DNA of 64,000 nt from Streptomyces sp. NRRL B-24085 (GTDB taxonomy: Bacteria; Actinomycetota; Actinomycetes; Streptomycetales; Streptomycetaceae), in contig NZ_LJBR01000040.1 in the NCBI RefSeq assembly GCF_001282115.1, positions 62,001 to 126,000 of the forward strand. The letters are read 5' to 3'. The notes beneath the pieces were generated by a model. It was not told where the DNA came from and did no database searches. It was given only the letters and a program-made list of their open reading frames with translations. Positions 46,322 through 55,304 of the stretch are shown here, one piece after another (the first letter of the stretch is position 1; each line of letters opens with the position of its first letter). Position numbers and translations under genes: made by a program.

Positions 46322-47582
46322 CCTGAACTACGTGCTCCAGCACCAGGACGAGGTCGTCCGAAACTGCGCCGACCGGGGCTACGACATCGACATCGAGCGC
46401 ATCGTCCGCCTCGACCGCGAGCGCCGCGCCGCCATCGGACGGCTCGACGAGACACGGCACGAGATCACCGTGCTCGGCCAGCAGTGGAAGAACGCCACCG
46501 ACAAGGACGAACACCGCCGTCGTGCCGTCGCCCTGAAGGAAGAACGGTCCCGACGCGAGGCCGAGGCGGAGAAGGCCGAAGCCGAACTGCGCGAAGTCCT
46601 CTCCTGGCTGCCGAACATGCTCGACGAGCGGGTCCCCGTCGGAGGGGAGGAGGACAACCAGATCGTCCGCAAGGTCGGCGAGCCGCCCGCCCTGGGCTTC
46701 GAGCCGCGCCCCCACGAGGAGATCGGCCGGCTCACCGCCACGATCGACATCCCGCACGGGGTCAACGTCGCCGGCTCCCGCTTCTACCTGCTCATGAACG
46801 AGGCCGTGCAGATGCGCTACGCGCTCACCGACCTCTTCGTCAAGCGGGCCCGCCAACAGGGGTTCGAGCTGGTCTCCCCGCCCTACCTGGCCCGCCGGGA
46901 GACCCTCTTCGCCTCCGGCTACCTGCCCTTCCAGAGCAAGGACAACTTCGCCGTCGACGACGACCTGACGCTGATCGGCACGAGCGAGCAGGCGCTGCTG
47001 GGCATGCACGTCGGCGAGACCCTCGACCGGCTTCCGCTGCTCTACCTGGGCGACTCCATGTGCTTCCGCACCGAGGCCGGCTCCTACGGCCGCGACACCG
47101 CCGGCATCCTGCGCGTCCACCAGTTCTACAAGCTCGAACAGTTCATCTACTGCCGCCCGGAGGACAGCGAGCACTACCACCAGCTGTGCCTCGAGAACGA
47201 GGAATGGCTGATGACGGAGCTCGGCATCCCCTACCAGGTCGTGCTCACCGGCTCCAAGGACCTCGGCGCGCCCGGCCGGATCAAGTACGACACCGAGGCG
47301 TGGCTGCCGTCCCAGGGCCGGTACCGCGAGATGACGTCCAACACCAACATGGGTGACTACCAGGCCCGTCGAGGACGCATCCGCTTCAAGATCGGCGGGG
47401 AGAAGGGCTTCCCCCACACCATCTCCGCCACCGGGTTCTGCGACCGTCTCATCCTGGCCATCCTGGAGAACTGCCAGCAGGAGGACGGCTCCGTCCGCGT
47501 CCCCGAACTCCTGGTGCCCTACCTCGGCACCGAGGTGATCACCGTCCGTCCCGTGCAGGAACAGCGCCCGAAGGTCCACTGA
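46314..47582 (+). CDS. Divergent seryl-tRNA synthetase
   Basis: This 422-residue class II synthetase has the N-terminal coiled-coil arm (about 30-100), motif 2 ([19 protein letters not shown]) and motif 3 ([19 protein letters not shown]). The TSE serine-binding segment is kept ([10 protein letters not shown]). Two pocket regions differ from common bacterial Ser[16 protein letters not shown] where SSCSNCTDFQARR is usual, and [11 protein letters not shown] where HTLNGSG is usual. It starts at GTG with GAGGAA upstream, overlapping the glycosyltransferase gene. It could supply seryl-tRNA or activated Ser to the pathway (as VlmL does for valanimycin) or give self-resistance (as the albomycin SerRS does). 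Confidence 0.93.
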   Translation: MLDLNYVLQHQDEVVRNCADRGYDIDIERIVRLDRERRAAIGRLDETRHEITVLGQQWKNATDKDEHRRRAVALKEERSRREAEAEKAEAELREVLSWLPNMLDERVPVGGEEDNQIVRKVGEPPALGFEPRPHEEIGRLTATIDIPHGVNVAGSRFYLLMNEAVQMRYALTDLFVKRARQQGFELVSPPYLARRETLFASGYLPFQSKDNFAVDDDLTLIGTSEQALLGMHVGETLDRLPLLYLGDSMCFRTEAGSYGRDTAGILRVHQFYKLEQFIYCRPEDSEHYHQLCLENEEWLMTELGIPYQVVLTGSKDLGAPGRIKYDTEAWLPSQGRYREMTSNTNMGDYQARRGRIRFKIGGEKGFPHTISATGFCDRLILAILENCQQEDGSVRVPELLVPYLGTEVITVRPVQEQRPKVH

Positions 47583-47583
47583 C

Positions 47584-48774
47584 ATGACACGTCCGCCCGC
47601 AGCCGCCTTCGCCCGCGCCCTCGCGGAATACCTGGGCCCACGCAACTGGCGGCAGAGCCGGTGTACGCACTGCGGACGCCGGTACTTCGCCAAGAAGGCG
47701 GCGGCGTGCGGCAGCCCGTGGTGTCCGGGCACGGCGTCCGTCCCCGGGGCGGACGCCGCCCGCCCGCCGGCCCGTCCGGTCCCGGCCCAGTGGCAGCGGA
47801 TGCACGCTGTCTTCCGCGGCAGGGGCCTGACGCCCTTCGCCATCGACCCCACCGGCGTGGCCCGCGACACCGACCTGATCGTCTCCGCACTGCAGTACCT
47901 CGACCCCGTCGTCCACGACGGGGCCCCGCCGCCCCGGGGCACCCAGATCCTTTCCCAGCCGTGCGTCCGGTGGCGTTACCTTCCCGGCGCCGGCCGGGAA
48001 GAGGGCGTCTCCTCGTCCTTCGTCAACCTCTCCTCCCTGGAGACAGGGGAGGGGGACCTGGTGGACCGCGTGCCCGCACACCTCGACCTGTGGCTGGACG
48101 GGCTGTCGGCCATCGGCCTGCACGCCCGTGAGATCACCGTCGCGCTCACCGACGAGGAGTGCGCGTACGGTCCCTACCGGGGGATCCGAGCCGATGTGAA
48201 CAGCGGCGGCATCGAACTCGGCGAGATCAACTGGTACTTCGAGGTGGACGGCCCGACCGCCCCGGCCTTCTCGGTCATAGACTGCGGCTTCTCGTTCGAG
48301 CGGATGGCCTGGGCGGCGGCCGGAGGGCAGGAGGCGTACCACGACCTGCTGTCACCCCTGTACCTGGTCGGCGTCGCGGACGGGGGCGTGCTCAACGACC
48401 GCTGCCGCACCCTCGCCCTGCTCGCCCTCAGCGGGGTGCGGCCGGGCAGTCGTGGCCCGCGTCGGCATGTCCGCCAGCTCACCGACGAGCTTGTGGCGCC
48501 CTTCCTGCGCGGTGTGAACGTACGGGGCTGCCTGCACCACGCGGCGCGCTTCTGGGAGCAGTTCCTGCCGGCCGGGAGCCTCGTGCCCAACGCGGTGGAC
48601 GAAGCGAGCGCAGCGGTCGAGCGGCGTGCCCTGGACCTGCTCGCGCGCGCCCTGCGGCAGCCCGCCCCGCCACAGCAGCTGGAGTTCAGTGAAGCCGCGG
48701 ACGTGCTTGCCGCCCGCTCGGGAGGGCGTGTCGTGCTCTCGCGAGCCGTGAGCAGTCTCGCCGGAGTCGTGTGA
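47584..48774 (+). CDS. Alanyl-tRNA synthetase-like protein with N-terminal Zn ribbon
   Basis: This 396-residue protein matches the AlaRS catalytic core in order: LSQPCVRWRYL (as QKCVR), NSGGIELGEINWYFEVDG, VIDCGFSFERMAWA (as VDTGMGLER), and VLNDRCRTLALLALSGVRPG (as VIADHIRACSFLI). An N-terminal four-Cys ribbon (CTHC at 27-30, Cys42, Cys47) is added. The tRNA-recognition, editing and C-Ala domains of normal AlaRS (about 875 residues) are absent. It might activate Ala or another amino acid for a carrier protein or pathway acceptor. It begins one base after the SerRS stop and ends the operon. Confidence 0.82.
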   Translation: MTRPPAAAFARALAEYLGPRNWRQSRCTHCGRRYFAKKAAACGSPWCPGTASVPGADAARPPARPVPAQWQRMHAVFRGRGLTPFAIDPTGVARDTDLIVSALQYLDPVVHDGAPPPRGTQILSQPCVRWRYLPGAGREEGVSSSFVNLSSLETGEGDLVDRVPAHLDLWLDGLSAIGLHAREITVALTDEECAYGPYRGIRADVNSGGIELGEINWYFEVDGPTAPAFSVIDCGFSFERMAWAAAGGQEAYHDLLSPLYLVGVADGGVLNDRCRTLALLALSGVRPGSRGPRRHVRQLTDELVAPFLRGVNVRGCLHHAARFWEQFLPAGSLVPNAVDEASAAVERRALDLLARALRQPAPPQQLEFSEAADVLAARSGGRVVLSRAVSSLAGVV

Positions 48775-48788
48775 ACCGGCGGGAACGC

Positions 48789-48839
48789 CACGGGCGGCAC
48801 GCGCGCTGCCGGCTCGACCAGCGCACGTGCCGCCCCGTG
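48789..48839. terminator. Hairpin ending the long biosynthetic operon
   Basis: CACGGGCGGCACGCGCGCTG pairs with a downstream complement ending GTGCCGCCCCGTG, with one bulge and a 10-base loop. It lies in the 72-bp gap between the AlaRS-like gene and the convergent LuxR gene. Confidence 0.75.
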
Positions 48840-48846
48840 TCAGGCG

Positions 48847-49077
48847 TCATGCATCGATGTCGCTACCGGCCACCGACAGGGCCAGCAGCAGGAGCTGCGC
48901 GCGGTTGTTCACACCGGTCTTGAGGCGGATCCGGCGCAGATAGGTGTCGACGGTGTGCGGGCTGATCTGCATTCTCCGGGCGGTCGCCGAATAGGTCCTG
49001 CCCTGCACCAGGTTCTTGAGCACCTCGATCTCTCGAGCGCTGAGCGCGGACGCGTTCATGGTGACCTGACTGCTCAC
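48847..49077 (-). CDS. Small LuxR-type DNA-binding regulator
   Basis: This protein of about 76 residues is almost only a LuxR helix-turn-helix: LSAREIEVLKNLVQGRTYS, RRMQISPHTVDTYLRRIRLK and a closing NRAQLLLLAL. There is no receiver or ATPase domain. The start is uncertain (GTG at 49077, ATG at 49059, or upstream to 49155). It is divergent from the SARP gene and probably regulates the cluster. Confidence 0.82.
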   Translation of the reverse strand: MSSQVTMNASALSAREIEVLKNLVQGRTYSATARRMQISPHTVDTYLRRIRLKTGVNNRAQLLLLALSVAGSDIDA

Positions 49078-49464
49078 AAGCTCCCCATTTCCTCTCTGGC
49101 CGTCTCCCGGTGGCAGGGGAACCAAGGGAGACCGCAACCACCGGCGCCCGCACACGGTGACCGGAGCGAACGTGTGCCTTCATTGTTGGCCGTGAGGGAT
49201 ACGGGAACGGGGAGGGAAGCCCGTCACCAAGTTGCCCTGCATCAAGCGCCTCCGGGGCATGAACCTCCCAAGTCGCCTCAAACCGACACTGGTTCGTGGC
49301 GGCGAAGGACACCCGTCCCCCCACCGGTACCGGGGACGGAGCAGGTGAGGCGGCGAGGCCGACAGGAGGCGGATTCTCGTGACTTAATTCCAGGGGCGAT
49401 GTCGCTACGGTGGAATGAGCGCAGACCAATTCTCCTGCGCTGGGACCGGCGACGGAGATGCGAG
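49078..49464. other. Divergent regulator intergenic region
   Basis: This 387-bp gap between the LuxR and SARP genes should hold both promoters. I see no clear operator or further gene in it. Confidence 0.4.
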
Positions 49465-50364
49465 ATGACGTGGATGCCTCCTGCGGAACTTCGTGGGTGC
49501 ACAGAGGCCGACGGGAATGACGCTCAATTCCTGTTGCTCGGACCTTTGTCGGTCCTCCACCAGGAGAAAAGCATTCCTCTCGGTCCGGGAAAGCAGCGGA
49601 CGTTGCTGGCGCATTTCCTGCTCAACGCGAACCGACCCGTTTCGGTGAGCAGTTCGCTGGAGGCTCTGTGGGACGACCCGCCGCCGTCCGCGGTGAAGAA
49701 CGTCCAGCTGTACGTGGGCCGCATCCGGCGCATGCTCGCCGGAGTCGAATCGGTCTGCCGCCTGCACACGGTGGGCCGCGGCTATCAACTCGACGTCGAC
49801 GCAGAACGGGTGGACACCGAAGTGTTCCGCCGGCTGGTCCGTGACGCCTCGCGTGCCCGCCGGGACCGCCGCCTCGATCAGGCGGTCGCGCTGTTCGGGG
49901 ACGCATTGAAGCTCTGGCGCGGCAAGCCGCTGGAGACGCTGGCCGGCACGGTCGCCCTGGACGCCGAGGTCGGAGTGCTGGAAGACATGCGTCTGATGGC
50001 GTGCGAAGAGTACTTCGGACTGATGCTGGAGACCGGTCACCACCGTGCGGCCATCCCCGAGCTGCGGCGGATGGTGGCCGCCTACCCCCGCCAGGAACTG
50101 CTGCGCTACCAGCTGATGCTGGCCCTCAGCAGAGCCGGTGACCGCTCGGCCGCACTGTCGACCTACCGCAGCGGCTACCGGCTGCTGGTCGAGGACCTGG
50201 GCATCGAACCGTCGCGTCCCCTGCGCGAGTTGCACGACGCCATCCTGGCGGACACCGCCCCCACCCGCACGACCTCCCACGCCACCGCACCCCTGCGGGG
50301 CACCACTCCGGTCCGGACCGCACGACCGGGCGGTCGCCGCGGCGCACTGCAGCGCGCCTCCTGA
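49465..50364 (+). CDS. SARP-family transcriptional activator
   Basis: This 299-residue protein has an OmpR-like winged-helix domain (LLGPLSVLHQEKSIPLG, LWDDPPPSAVKNVQLYVGRIRR, HTVGRGYQLDV) and a bacterial transcriptional activation domain (VDTEVFRRLVRDA, LGIEPSRPLRELHDAIL). This is the AfsR/DnrI/RedD type that activates pathway operons by binding heptameric repeats. GGAG lies seven bases before the ATG. It probably activates the adjacent cluster. Confidence 0.92.
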   Translation: MTWMPPAELRGCTEADGNDAQFLLLGPLSVLHQEKSIPLGPGKQRTLLAHFLLNANRPVSVSSSLEALWDDPPPSAVKNVQLYVGRIRRMLAGVESVCRLHTVGRGYQLDVDAERVDTEVFRRLVRDASRARRDRRLDQAVALFGDALKLWRGKPLETLAGTVALDAEVGVLEDMRLMACEEYFGLMLETGHHRAAIPELRRMVAAYPRQELLRYQLMLALSRAGDRSAALSTYRSGYRLLVEDLGIEPSRPLRELHDAILADTAPTRTTSHATAPLRGTTPVRTARPGGRRGALQRAS

Positions 50365-50434
50365 CGCGACAGTCCGGCACCGGTCCACTTCACCCCCCGG
50401 CACTTCCCTGCCGCACGCCCTGGAGGCCACCCCT

Positions 50435-51241
50435 ATGCCCTTCATCTTCGTCGGAGGGTCGGCTCGTTCCGGCACTTCCCTGGTTCAAAAGCTCCTGGTG
50501 AGCCACTCCGCCATCGCGGGTGGACCGGAGTTCGACCACACCGGCGCCATCATCGACCTGTACCGGCGCATGTCCGAGCCCTGGCGCCTGGACCGCCAGG
50601 CCTTCTACTACACGGCCGGTCAACTGGCCGACGGTTTCCGGGCCTTCTACGAGGGCTTCTTCACGCAGGTGACCGAACGCGACCCGGACGCCGCGTTCCT
50701 GTCGGAGAAGACACCCAGCAACATCCTCGCCGCCGAGACCCTGCTCGAACTGTGGCCGGACGCGGTGTTCGTCAACGTGGTCCGGGACGGACGCGACGTG
50801 GTGCTCTCCCACCTGGACGTCAACCGCCGCTACCGCGCCCGTGGCGAGCGCAACCCGGAGCGGGACACGCTCCTCAGCGTCTGCCGGCACTGGAACGCCT
50901 GCATCTCGGCGTACTTCGACCTGATGGCCCGGCCCGACCTGCGTGAACGGGTCCACCACGTCGTCTTCGAAGACCTCGTCACCCGCCCCGAGGACGAAGT
51001 CCGCCGTCTTTTCGAGTTCCTCGGACTGAAGACGGAGGAACGGCAGATGCACCCGGAGAACATCACCGAGCAGGAAGTCGGCGTAGTGCTGGAAGGAGCC
51101 TATTTCACCCAGCAGCTGTACCGGCAGCCTTTCAACGCGGCGAAGACGAATCGCTGGCGTCAGGAGATGAACCCGCTGCAGAAAGCCGCAGCCACCCGCC
51201 TCATGAAGTCCAACCTCCAGAGGCTCGGCTACCCGACGTGA
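50435..51241 (+). CDS. PAPS-dependent sulfotransferase
   Basis: This 268-residue enzyme has the 5'-phosphosulfate loop FVGGSARSGTSLVQKLL near the N-terminus and the 3'-phosphate motif VVRDGRDVVLSHL near residue 115. Family-like LFEFLGL and a C-terminal WRQEM are also present. GGAGG precedes the ATG. It could add sulfate to a hydroxyl or sugar of the cluster product. It lies 70 bp after the SARP gene in the same direction and is taken as the right edge of the cluster. Confidence 0.88.
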   Translation: MPFIFVGGSARSGTSLVQKLLVSHSAIAGGPEFDHTGAIIDLYRRMSEPWRLDRQAFYYTAGQLADGFRAFYEGFFTQVTERDPDAAFLSEKTPSNILAAETLLELWPDAVFVNVVRDGRDVVLSHLDVNRRYRARGERNPERDTLLSVCRHWNACISAYFDLMARPDLRERVHHVVFEDLVTRPEDEVRRLFEFLGLKTEERQMHPENITEQEVGVVLEGAYFTQQLYRQPFNAAKTNRWRQEMNPLQKAAATRLMKSNLQRLGYPT

Positions 51242-51451
51242 CGGATGCCGGGGAGACCTCCAACGTGCATCAGGACGGTCGCGCCGCCGGGGCGGAACTC
51301 TCCGTCCCGACGGCCCGGCCGGCGTGAACGGGGTCGTCGGCAGTGACATGACACACCCCTGGGTCCATCGCAGGGATCGCGACCTGCGAAGATCGGTCCG
51401 CAGATGTGCACCCCCTGTGAGAAAGGGGTGGCAACGGTTGGGGGAGCCCGG

Positions 51452-52267
51452 GTGACGACGATCGACGAGTACCAGCGGCGCTGCGAGCAGCTGTTCATGG
51501 CCGGAGGAAACGCGGCCGTGAGGCGGACCGCCCAGGCAGCTCTGGACGAGCTCGGCCCCCACCCCGATCTGTACTGCTGGCTGGCCCTCGGGCACGCCGC
51601 CGAGGACGACGACGAACACGACGACCGCGCGGAGGAAGCCTTCCGGGCCGGACTCGCTCTCGACGGTGACCACCTGGGGCTGCTGGCCGGTTACGCCGAA
51701 CTGTGCCTTCGTGCCGACTCCTTCGATTACCCGGGCCGGGCCGCGCGAGCCGTCACTTTGTCCAAGCGCCTCAAGCAGCTCGCACCGCAGTCCGCCGAAG
51801 CCGACCGGCTCGCGGCAGCAGAACGCTGGGCGCGGCGCGGCTACTGGGACGACCTGCGGATGAGAGCGGCGGCCGCCGCGGTCGCGGGCCGCGACACCGA
51901 GGCACAGGCGCGTGCCCTGGCCGTGGATCTCCGGCACGGCGACGAAGCGGCGACCGGGGACATGAACGTCGAGGACCGCGAGGCCGTCGTACGCGCCGCT
52001 ACCGTCAAGGCGCTGTCCGGGCCGTGGAACGCCCCCGTACGCTTCCTGGGCCGGCATCGCACGGCCGTCTGGGTCCTCAGCGGCATCCTGTGCGTCCTGA
52101 CCAACACGGTGTTGCGCCAGACCGGAGTCGTCGACACCTTCAGCGCCTGGGGCTTCCTCTGGGGCCTCCCCGTCCTTATGGTCGACCGCCGTTTCGCCGC
52201 CATCCGCAAACAAGCCGAGGCACACCACATCGCCACCCTTGAGACGGCGCTCGGCGAACGGAGTTGA
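51452..52267 (+). CDS. TPR-like protein with C-terminal membrane anchor
   Basis: The protein is 271 residues from the GTG at 51452, where GGGGGAG lies five bases upstream; an ATG at 51404 is an alternative. The first about 150 residues are helical with TPR-like spacing (ELGPHPDLYCWLALGHAAE, AFRAGLALDGDHLGLLAGYAEL). Two hydrophobic segments (about 210-228 and 236-252) place the C-terminus in the membrane. Function is unknown. It is separate from the cluster upstream by a 210-bp gap. Confidence 0.72.
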   Translation: MTTIDEYQRRCEQLFMAGGNAAVRRTAQAALDELGPHPDLYCWLALGHAAEDDDEHDDRAEEAFRAGLALDGDHLGLLAGYAELCLRADSFDYPGRAARAVTLSKRLKQLAPQSAEADRLAAAERWARRGYWDDLRMRAAAAAVAGRDTEAQARALAVDLRHGDEAATGDMNVEDREAVVRAATVKALSGPWNAPVRFLGRHRTAVWVLSGILCVLTNTVLRQTGVVDTFSAWGFLWGLPVLMVDRRFAAIRKQAEAHHIATLETALGERS

Positions 52268-52347
52268 GCCCTTTGGCGCAGGCCAACGGTGTACCAGGTG
52301 GCGCGGCTATCGTCGCGGAGGCCGTTCGGCAAGGATGATGACGGGTC

Positions 52348-53475
52348 ATGACGATCGTGTTCCGGGTCCCTGCCGGCGGTGCGGAGCGGGTGGGGTTCGC
52401 CTATTCGCCGACGATGGAGGCCGTACTGAGTCTCCATGTGCTGGTGGAGCCCAAGCACCATCCCGTCCAGCACGGCTGGGTGCGTGCGATGCGCAAGCTG
52501 TCCCCAGGGCTGAAGCGGGAGATCGAGGCGTTCTCCTATGCGGTGCGCTCGTACTTCCCCGAGTTCCTGTTTCCGATGCCGACCGGCGGTCTGGCGGGCT
52601 TCGAGGAGGAACTGGCGGGATTGCGCGGGGCGGATCCGGAGCTGGTCCGCTTTGAGTTCGCCGTCCCTCTGCTCACGCCCTGGCCGGGCGGGGGCGAGGG
52701 CAGGGATCCGCAGGTGCTGGACGAACCGGAGGTACGCCGGCTGCTGCGGGAGCGCCTTGCACGGGACAGCGACGAAGCGATGGCCGCGATGCTCCTCGAC
52801 GACCCCCGCGCGCTGCTGGAGCGGTTTTTGAGCATGCTGGAGCGCTACTGGCGGGAGGCGTTCGAGGAGGAATGGGCACGGCTCGAACCCGAACTCGCCG
52901 CCGGCGTCAGCGAGGCCGGCCACCAGATCGAGCAGCGCGGCCTGTACGGGATGCTGCGCGGCCTGTGGCCGGAGGTGCGCAGCGATCCGCAGGCCGAACG
53001 CTTCTGGCTGGAGCGGCCGCACGACCACGAGGTCGCCATCGGCCCGGCCGACACACTCGTACTCGCCCCCAGTGCCTATGTGTGGCCACACGTACGCGTC
53101 AACTGCGACGGCCCGTGGCCCCTCGGCCTCGTCTTCCCCCTCTCCTCGATCGTCCGGGAAGCCCGCCCGAGGATTCCACCCACCCAGCTCGTCGGCACCC
53201 TCCGCGCGCTCGCCGACGACACCCGGCTGCGCGCCCTGCGACTTCTCGCCGAACGTCCGCGCAGCACACAGGAGTTGGCCCCGCTCGTCGGTGTCAGCGA
53301 GGCCGCCCTGTCCAAGCACCTGAGGGTGCTGGCGAACGCGGGCCTGCTGGAGCGCCGCCGCGAGGGCTACTACGTCCTGTACCGGCTCGCGCCCGGACAG
53401 GTGGCGGGCCTGACCCCCAGCCTGGAGAGCTTCCTGCACGGCGAAGGCGCCGGTGAGGTGTCCGAGTACGACTGA
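52348..53475 (+). CDS. ArsR-family regulator with N-terminal DUF5937-like domain
   Basis: This 375-residue protein has a long N-terminal domain (about 1-270) typical of DUF5937 and a C-terminal ArsR winged helix (LRALADDTRLRALRLLAE, TQELAPLVGVSEAALSKHL, RREGYYVLYRL). Such proteins often sit beside an MFS exporter gene, as here (35 bp downstream), and probably control it. The effector is unknown. Confidence 0.9.
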   Translation: MTIVFRVPAGGAERVGFAYSPTMEAVLSLHVLVEPKHHPVQHGWVRAMRKLSPGLKREIEAFSYAVRSYFPEFLFPMPTGGLAGFEEELAGLRGADPELVRFEFAVPLLTPWPGGGEGRDPQVLDEPEVRRLLRERLARDSDEAMAAMLLDDPRALLERFLSMLERYWREAFEEEWARLEPELAAGVSEAGHQIEQRGLYGMLRGLWPEVRSDPQAERFWLERPHDHEVAIGPADTLVLAPSAYVWPHVRVNCDGPWPLGLVFPLSSIVREARPRIPPTQLVGTLRALADDTRLRALRLLAERPRSTQELAPLVGVSEAALSKHLRVLANAGLLERRREGYYVLYRLAPGQVAGLTPSLESFLHGEGAGEVSEYD

Positions 53476-53492
53476 TTAGCCATCTGCCTAAT
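53475..53492. promoter_or_regulatory. ATTAG-CTAAT dyad before the MFS gene
   Basis: ATTAG and CTAAT flank eight bases at the stop of the arsR-like gene, 19 bases before the MFS start. An AT-rich dyad in this DNA is conspicuous and fits an ArsR-type operator or promoter element. Confidence 0.45.
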
Positions 53493-53510
53493 AAGTGGAT
53501 CAGAGGCCGG

Positions 53511-54800
53511 ATGGGACCCGACAGTGGCCGCATGCCACTGCTGAAGGACCGCAACTTCCTGCTTCTCTTCGTCGGCCAGGGCATCTCACGCTTCGGCGAC
53601 GGCCTGTACACCGCCGCGACCGCCTGGCTGGCCTGGTCCCTGACGAAGGACCCCACGGCCGTCGCCGTGGTCAGTGTCTCCGCGTTCGCGCCCGCGTTCG
53701 TGGCCACGTTCGTCGTCGCCTCGTACGCCGACCGTCGCGACCGTCGGAAGCTGATGATCGCCACCGACCTGGCCCGGGTCGCCGTGGTGGCCGCGGCTTC
53801 CCTCCTGCTCGCCCTCGACCTGCTGGACCTGCCCCTGCTCGTGACGACCACGGCACTGCTGGCGCTGATCGGCGCCCCGTTCGCCCCGGCTCGCAACGCC
53901 ATCGTCACGCAGATCGTGCCGGACGACCGACTGCAACAGGCCAACGGACTGCTGCAAGTCGCCTTCCGAGCCGCCTTCTTCGTCGGCCCGCTCATGCTGG
54001 CACCGCTGCTGGCCTTCGGCTCACTGCAATCGGTGCTGGTGGTGAATGGAGTCACCTTCCTGGGTTCGGCGGCCGCTGTGGCCGCCATCCGCGTGACCCG
54101 CCCCGCTCCGACCGGCGCTCAGGCGGGACTGTGGTGCGATCTCAGCGCCGGGCTGCGGGCAGTGCTGGCTGCTCCCGACGTACTCGTGGTCATCGTGACG
54201 TTCGTGCTCGCCCTCGCCCTGACCAACGGATTCCTGACCGTCGGGCTGGTCGCAGTCGTGGGACAGGGCGGCCAGTACGGCCTGCTGCTCGGCGTCGCCG
54301 GGGTCGCCGAAGTGGTCGGCGCCCTGCTCCTGGCCGGCCTGCGCATCCGCAGACTCGCCCTGGCCGCTGTGCTGGCGTGGGCCCTGCTCGGGATCTTCCG
54401 GGCTCCGCTGGGAACGGTCACCTCCCCTGTTGTGGCGGCGGCATTCCTGACCGCCACAGGGTTGGCCTCGGCCCTCACGGACATTCCGTTGATCGCACTG
54501 GTGCAGCAGCGCATACCGAGCCATCACCTGGCGAAGGCACTCGGGCTGTGGGAAGCCGGGGTGGCGGGAGCCCTGGCGATCTCCCCCTTTGTGGCCTCCA
54601 CCGCCATCACTCTCGCCGGAGTGGGGAGCGCCTTCCTGCTCTCGGGAGCCGCCGTCGTCGTCCTGGCCGTCACCGCCGCGCTCACCCTCGCATGCGTAGG
54701 CGTAGGGCAGGCCGGTCAGAAGCCCTTCGCCTCGGCCGACGGCACGGCATGTGTCGCGGCGGCGGAAGAAACGGCGGTGATCACGGCCACATCGGAGTGA
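53511..54800 (+). CDS. MFS transporter
   Basis: This 429-residue membrane protein has about 12 hydrophobic segments and the loop motif SYADRRDRRKLM between helices 2 and 3, typical of MFS drug exporters of the enterobactin-exporter-like group. GAGG precedes the ATG; a second ATG lies seven codons on. It is paired with the ArsR-type regulator and probably exports a small toxic compound. Confidence 0.9.
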   Translation: MGPDSGRMPLLKDRNFLLLFVGQGISRFGDGLYTAATAWLAWSLTKDPTAVAVVSVSAFAPAFVATFVVASYADRRDRRKLMIATDLARVAVVAAASLLLALDLLDLPLLVTTTALLALIGAPFAPARNAIVTQIVPDDRLQQANGLLQVAFRAAFFVGPLMLAPLLAFGSLQSVLVVNGVTFLGSAAAVAAIRVTRPAPTGAQAGLWCDLSAGLRAVLAAPDVLVVIVTFVLALALTNGFLTVGLVAVVGQGGQYGLLLGVAGVAEVVGALLLAGLRIRRLALAAVLAWALLGIFRAPLGTVTSPVVAAAFLTATGLASALTDIPLIALVQQRIPSHHLAKALGLWEAGVAGALAISPFVASTAITLAGVGSAFLLSGAAVVVLAVTAALTLACVGVGQAGQKPFASADGTACVAAAEETAVITATSE

Positions 54801-55304
54801 CTGCGCGGATCATCGCTGGGCGCAGGCAGTACCAGACGCTGCCCGACGGGCCCGCACCGCCCGGCGGGTGGGGCAGCCCAGGTGTGCGGATCCGGTGGGG
54901 TCCGCAACCGAGCCTCAAGTGGCGGAGCCGACTCGCCGCCTCCCTGCCGGCGCCCGCTCCGGGCCCGGCGGAACCCGCCGCCCTCAGTCCCCGCGAGATC
55001 GACAACCTGCGGCTCACGGCTGCCCCGCAAGGCCACATCTTGACTTCCGCGGCGCCCCGAACTCGCAGACAATGCAGTGCTGTTGCCTGTCCGACGGAGG
55101 CTCGCCCACCTGGCCGAGCCGGCCTCCCTCCCTCACTCTCCTCCTGACCTCCTGCCAGCTGTATCCGCGTCAGCCGCTCCACGTTCCATGACGACCTCCA
55201 CCGACAAGAGGCAAGGATCTGCTCGTGCGAGTCCCGGCAGGCGAGGTCGACTGAGTTCAGCGCGCAGGCCACGGTGAAGCCTCCGACCCCCACAAGGAGT
55301 CCAC
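54801..55304. other. Gap with possible decayed LuxR fragment
   Basis: No intact gene is supported in these 504 bases. Around 54980-55035 the plus strand reads AALSPREIDNLRLTA, resembling the start of a LuxR helix-turn-helix, but it does not continue. It may be a remnant, or chance. The last 60 bases carry the leader and AAGGAG site of the next gene. Confidence 0.3.
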
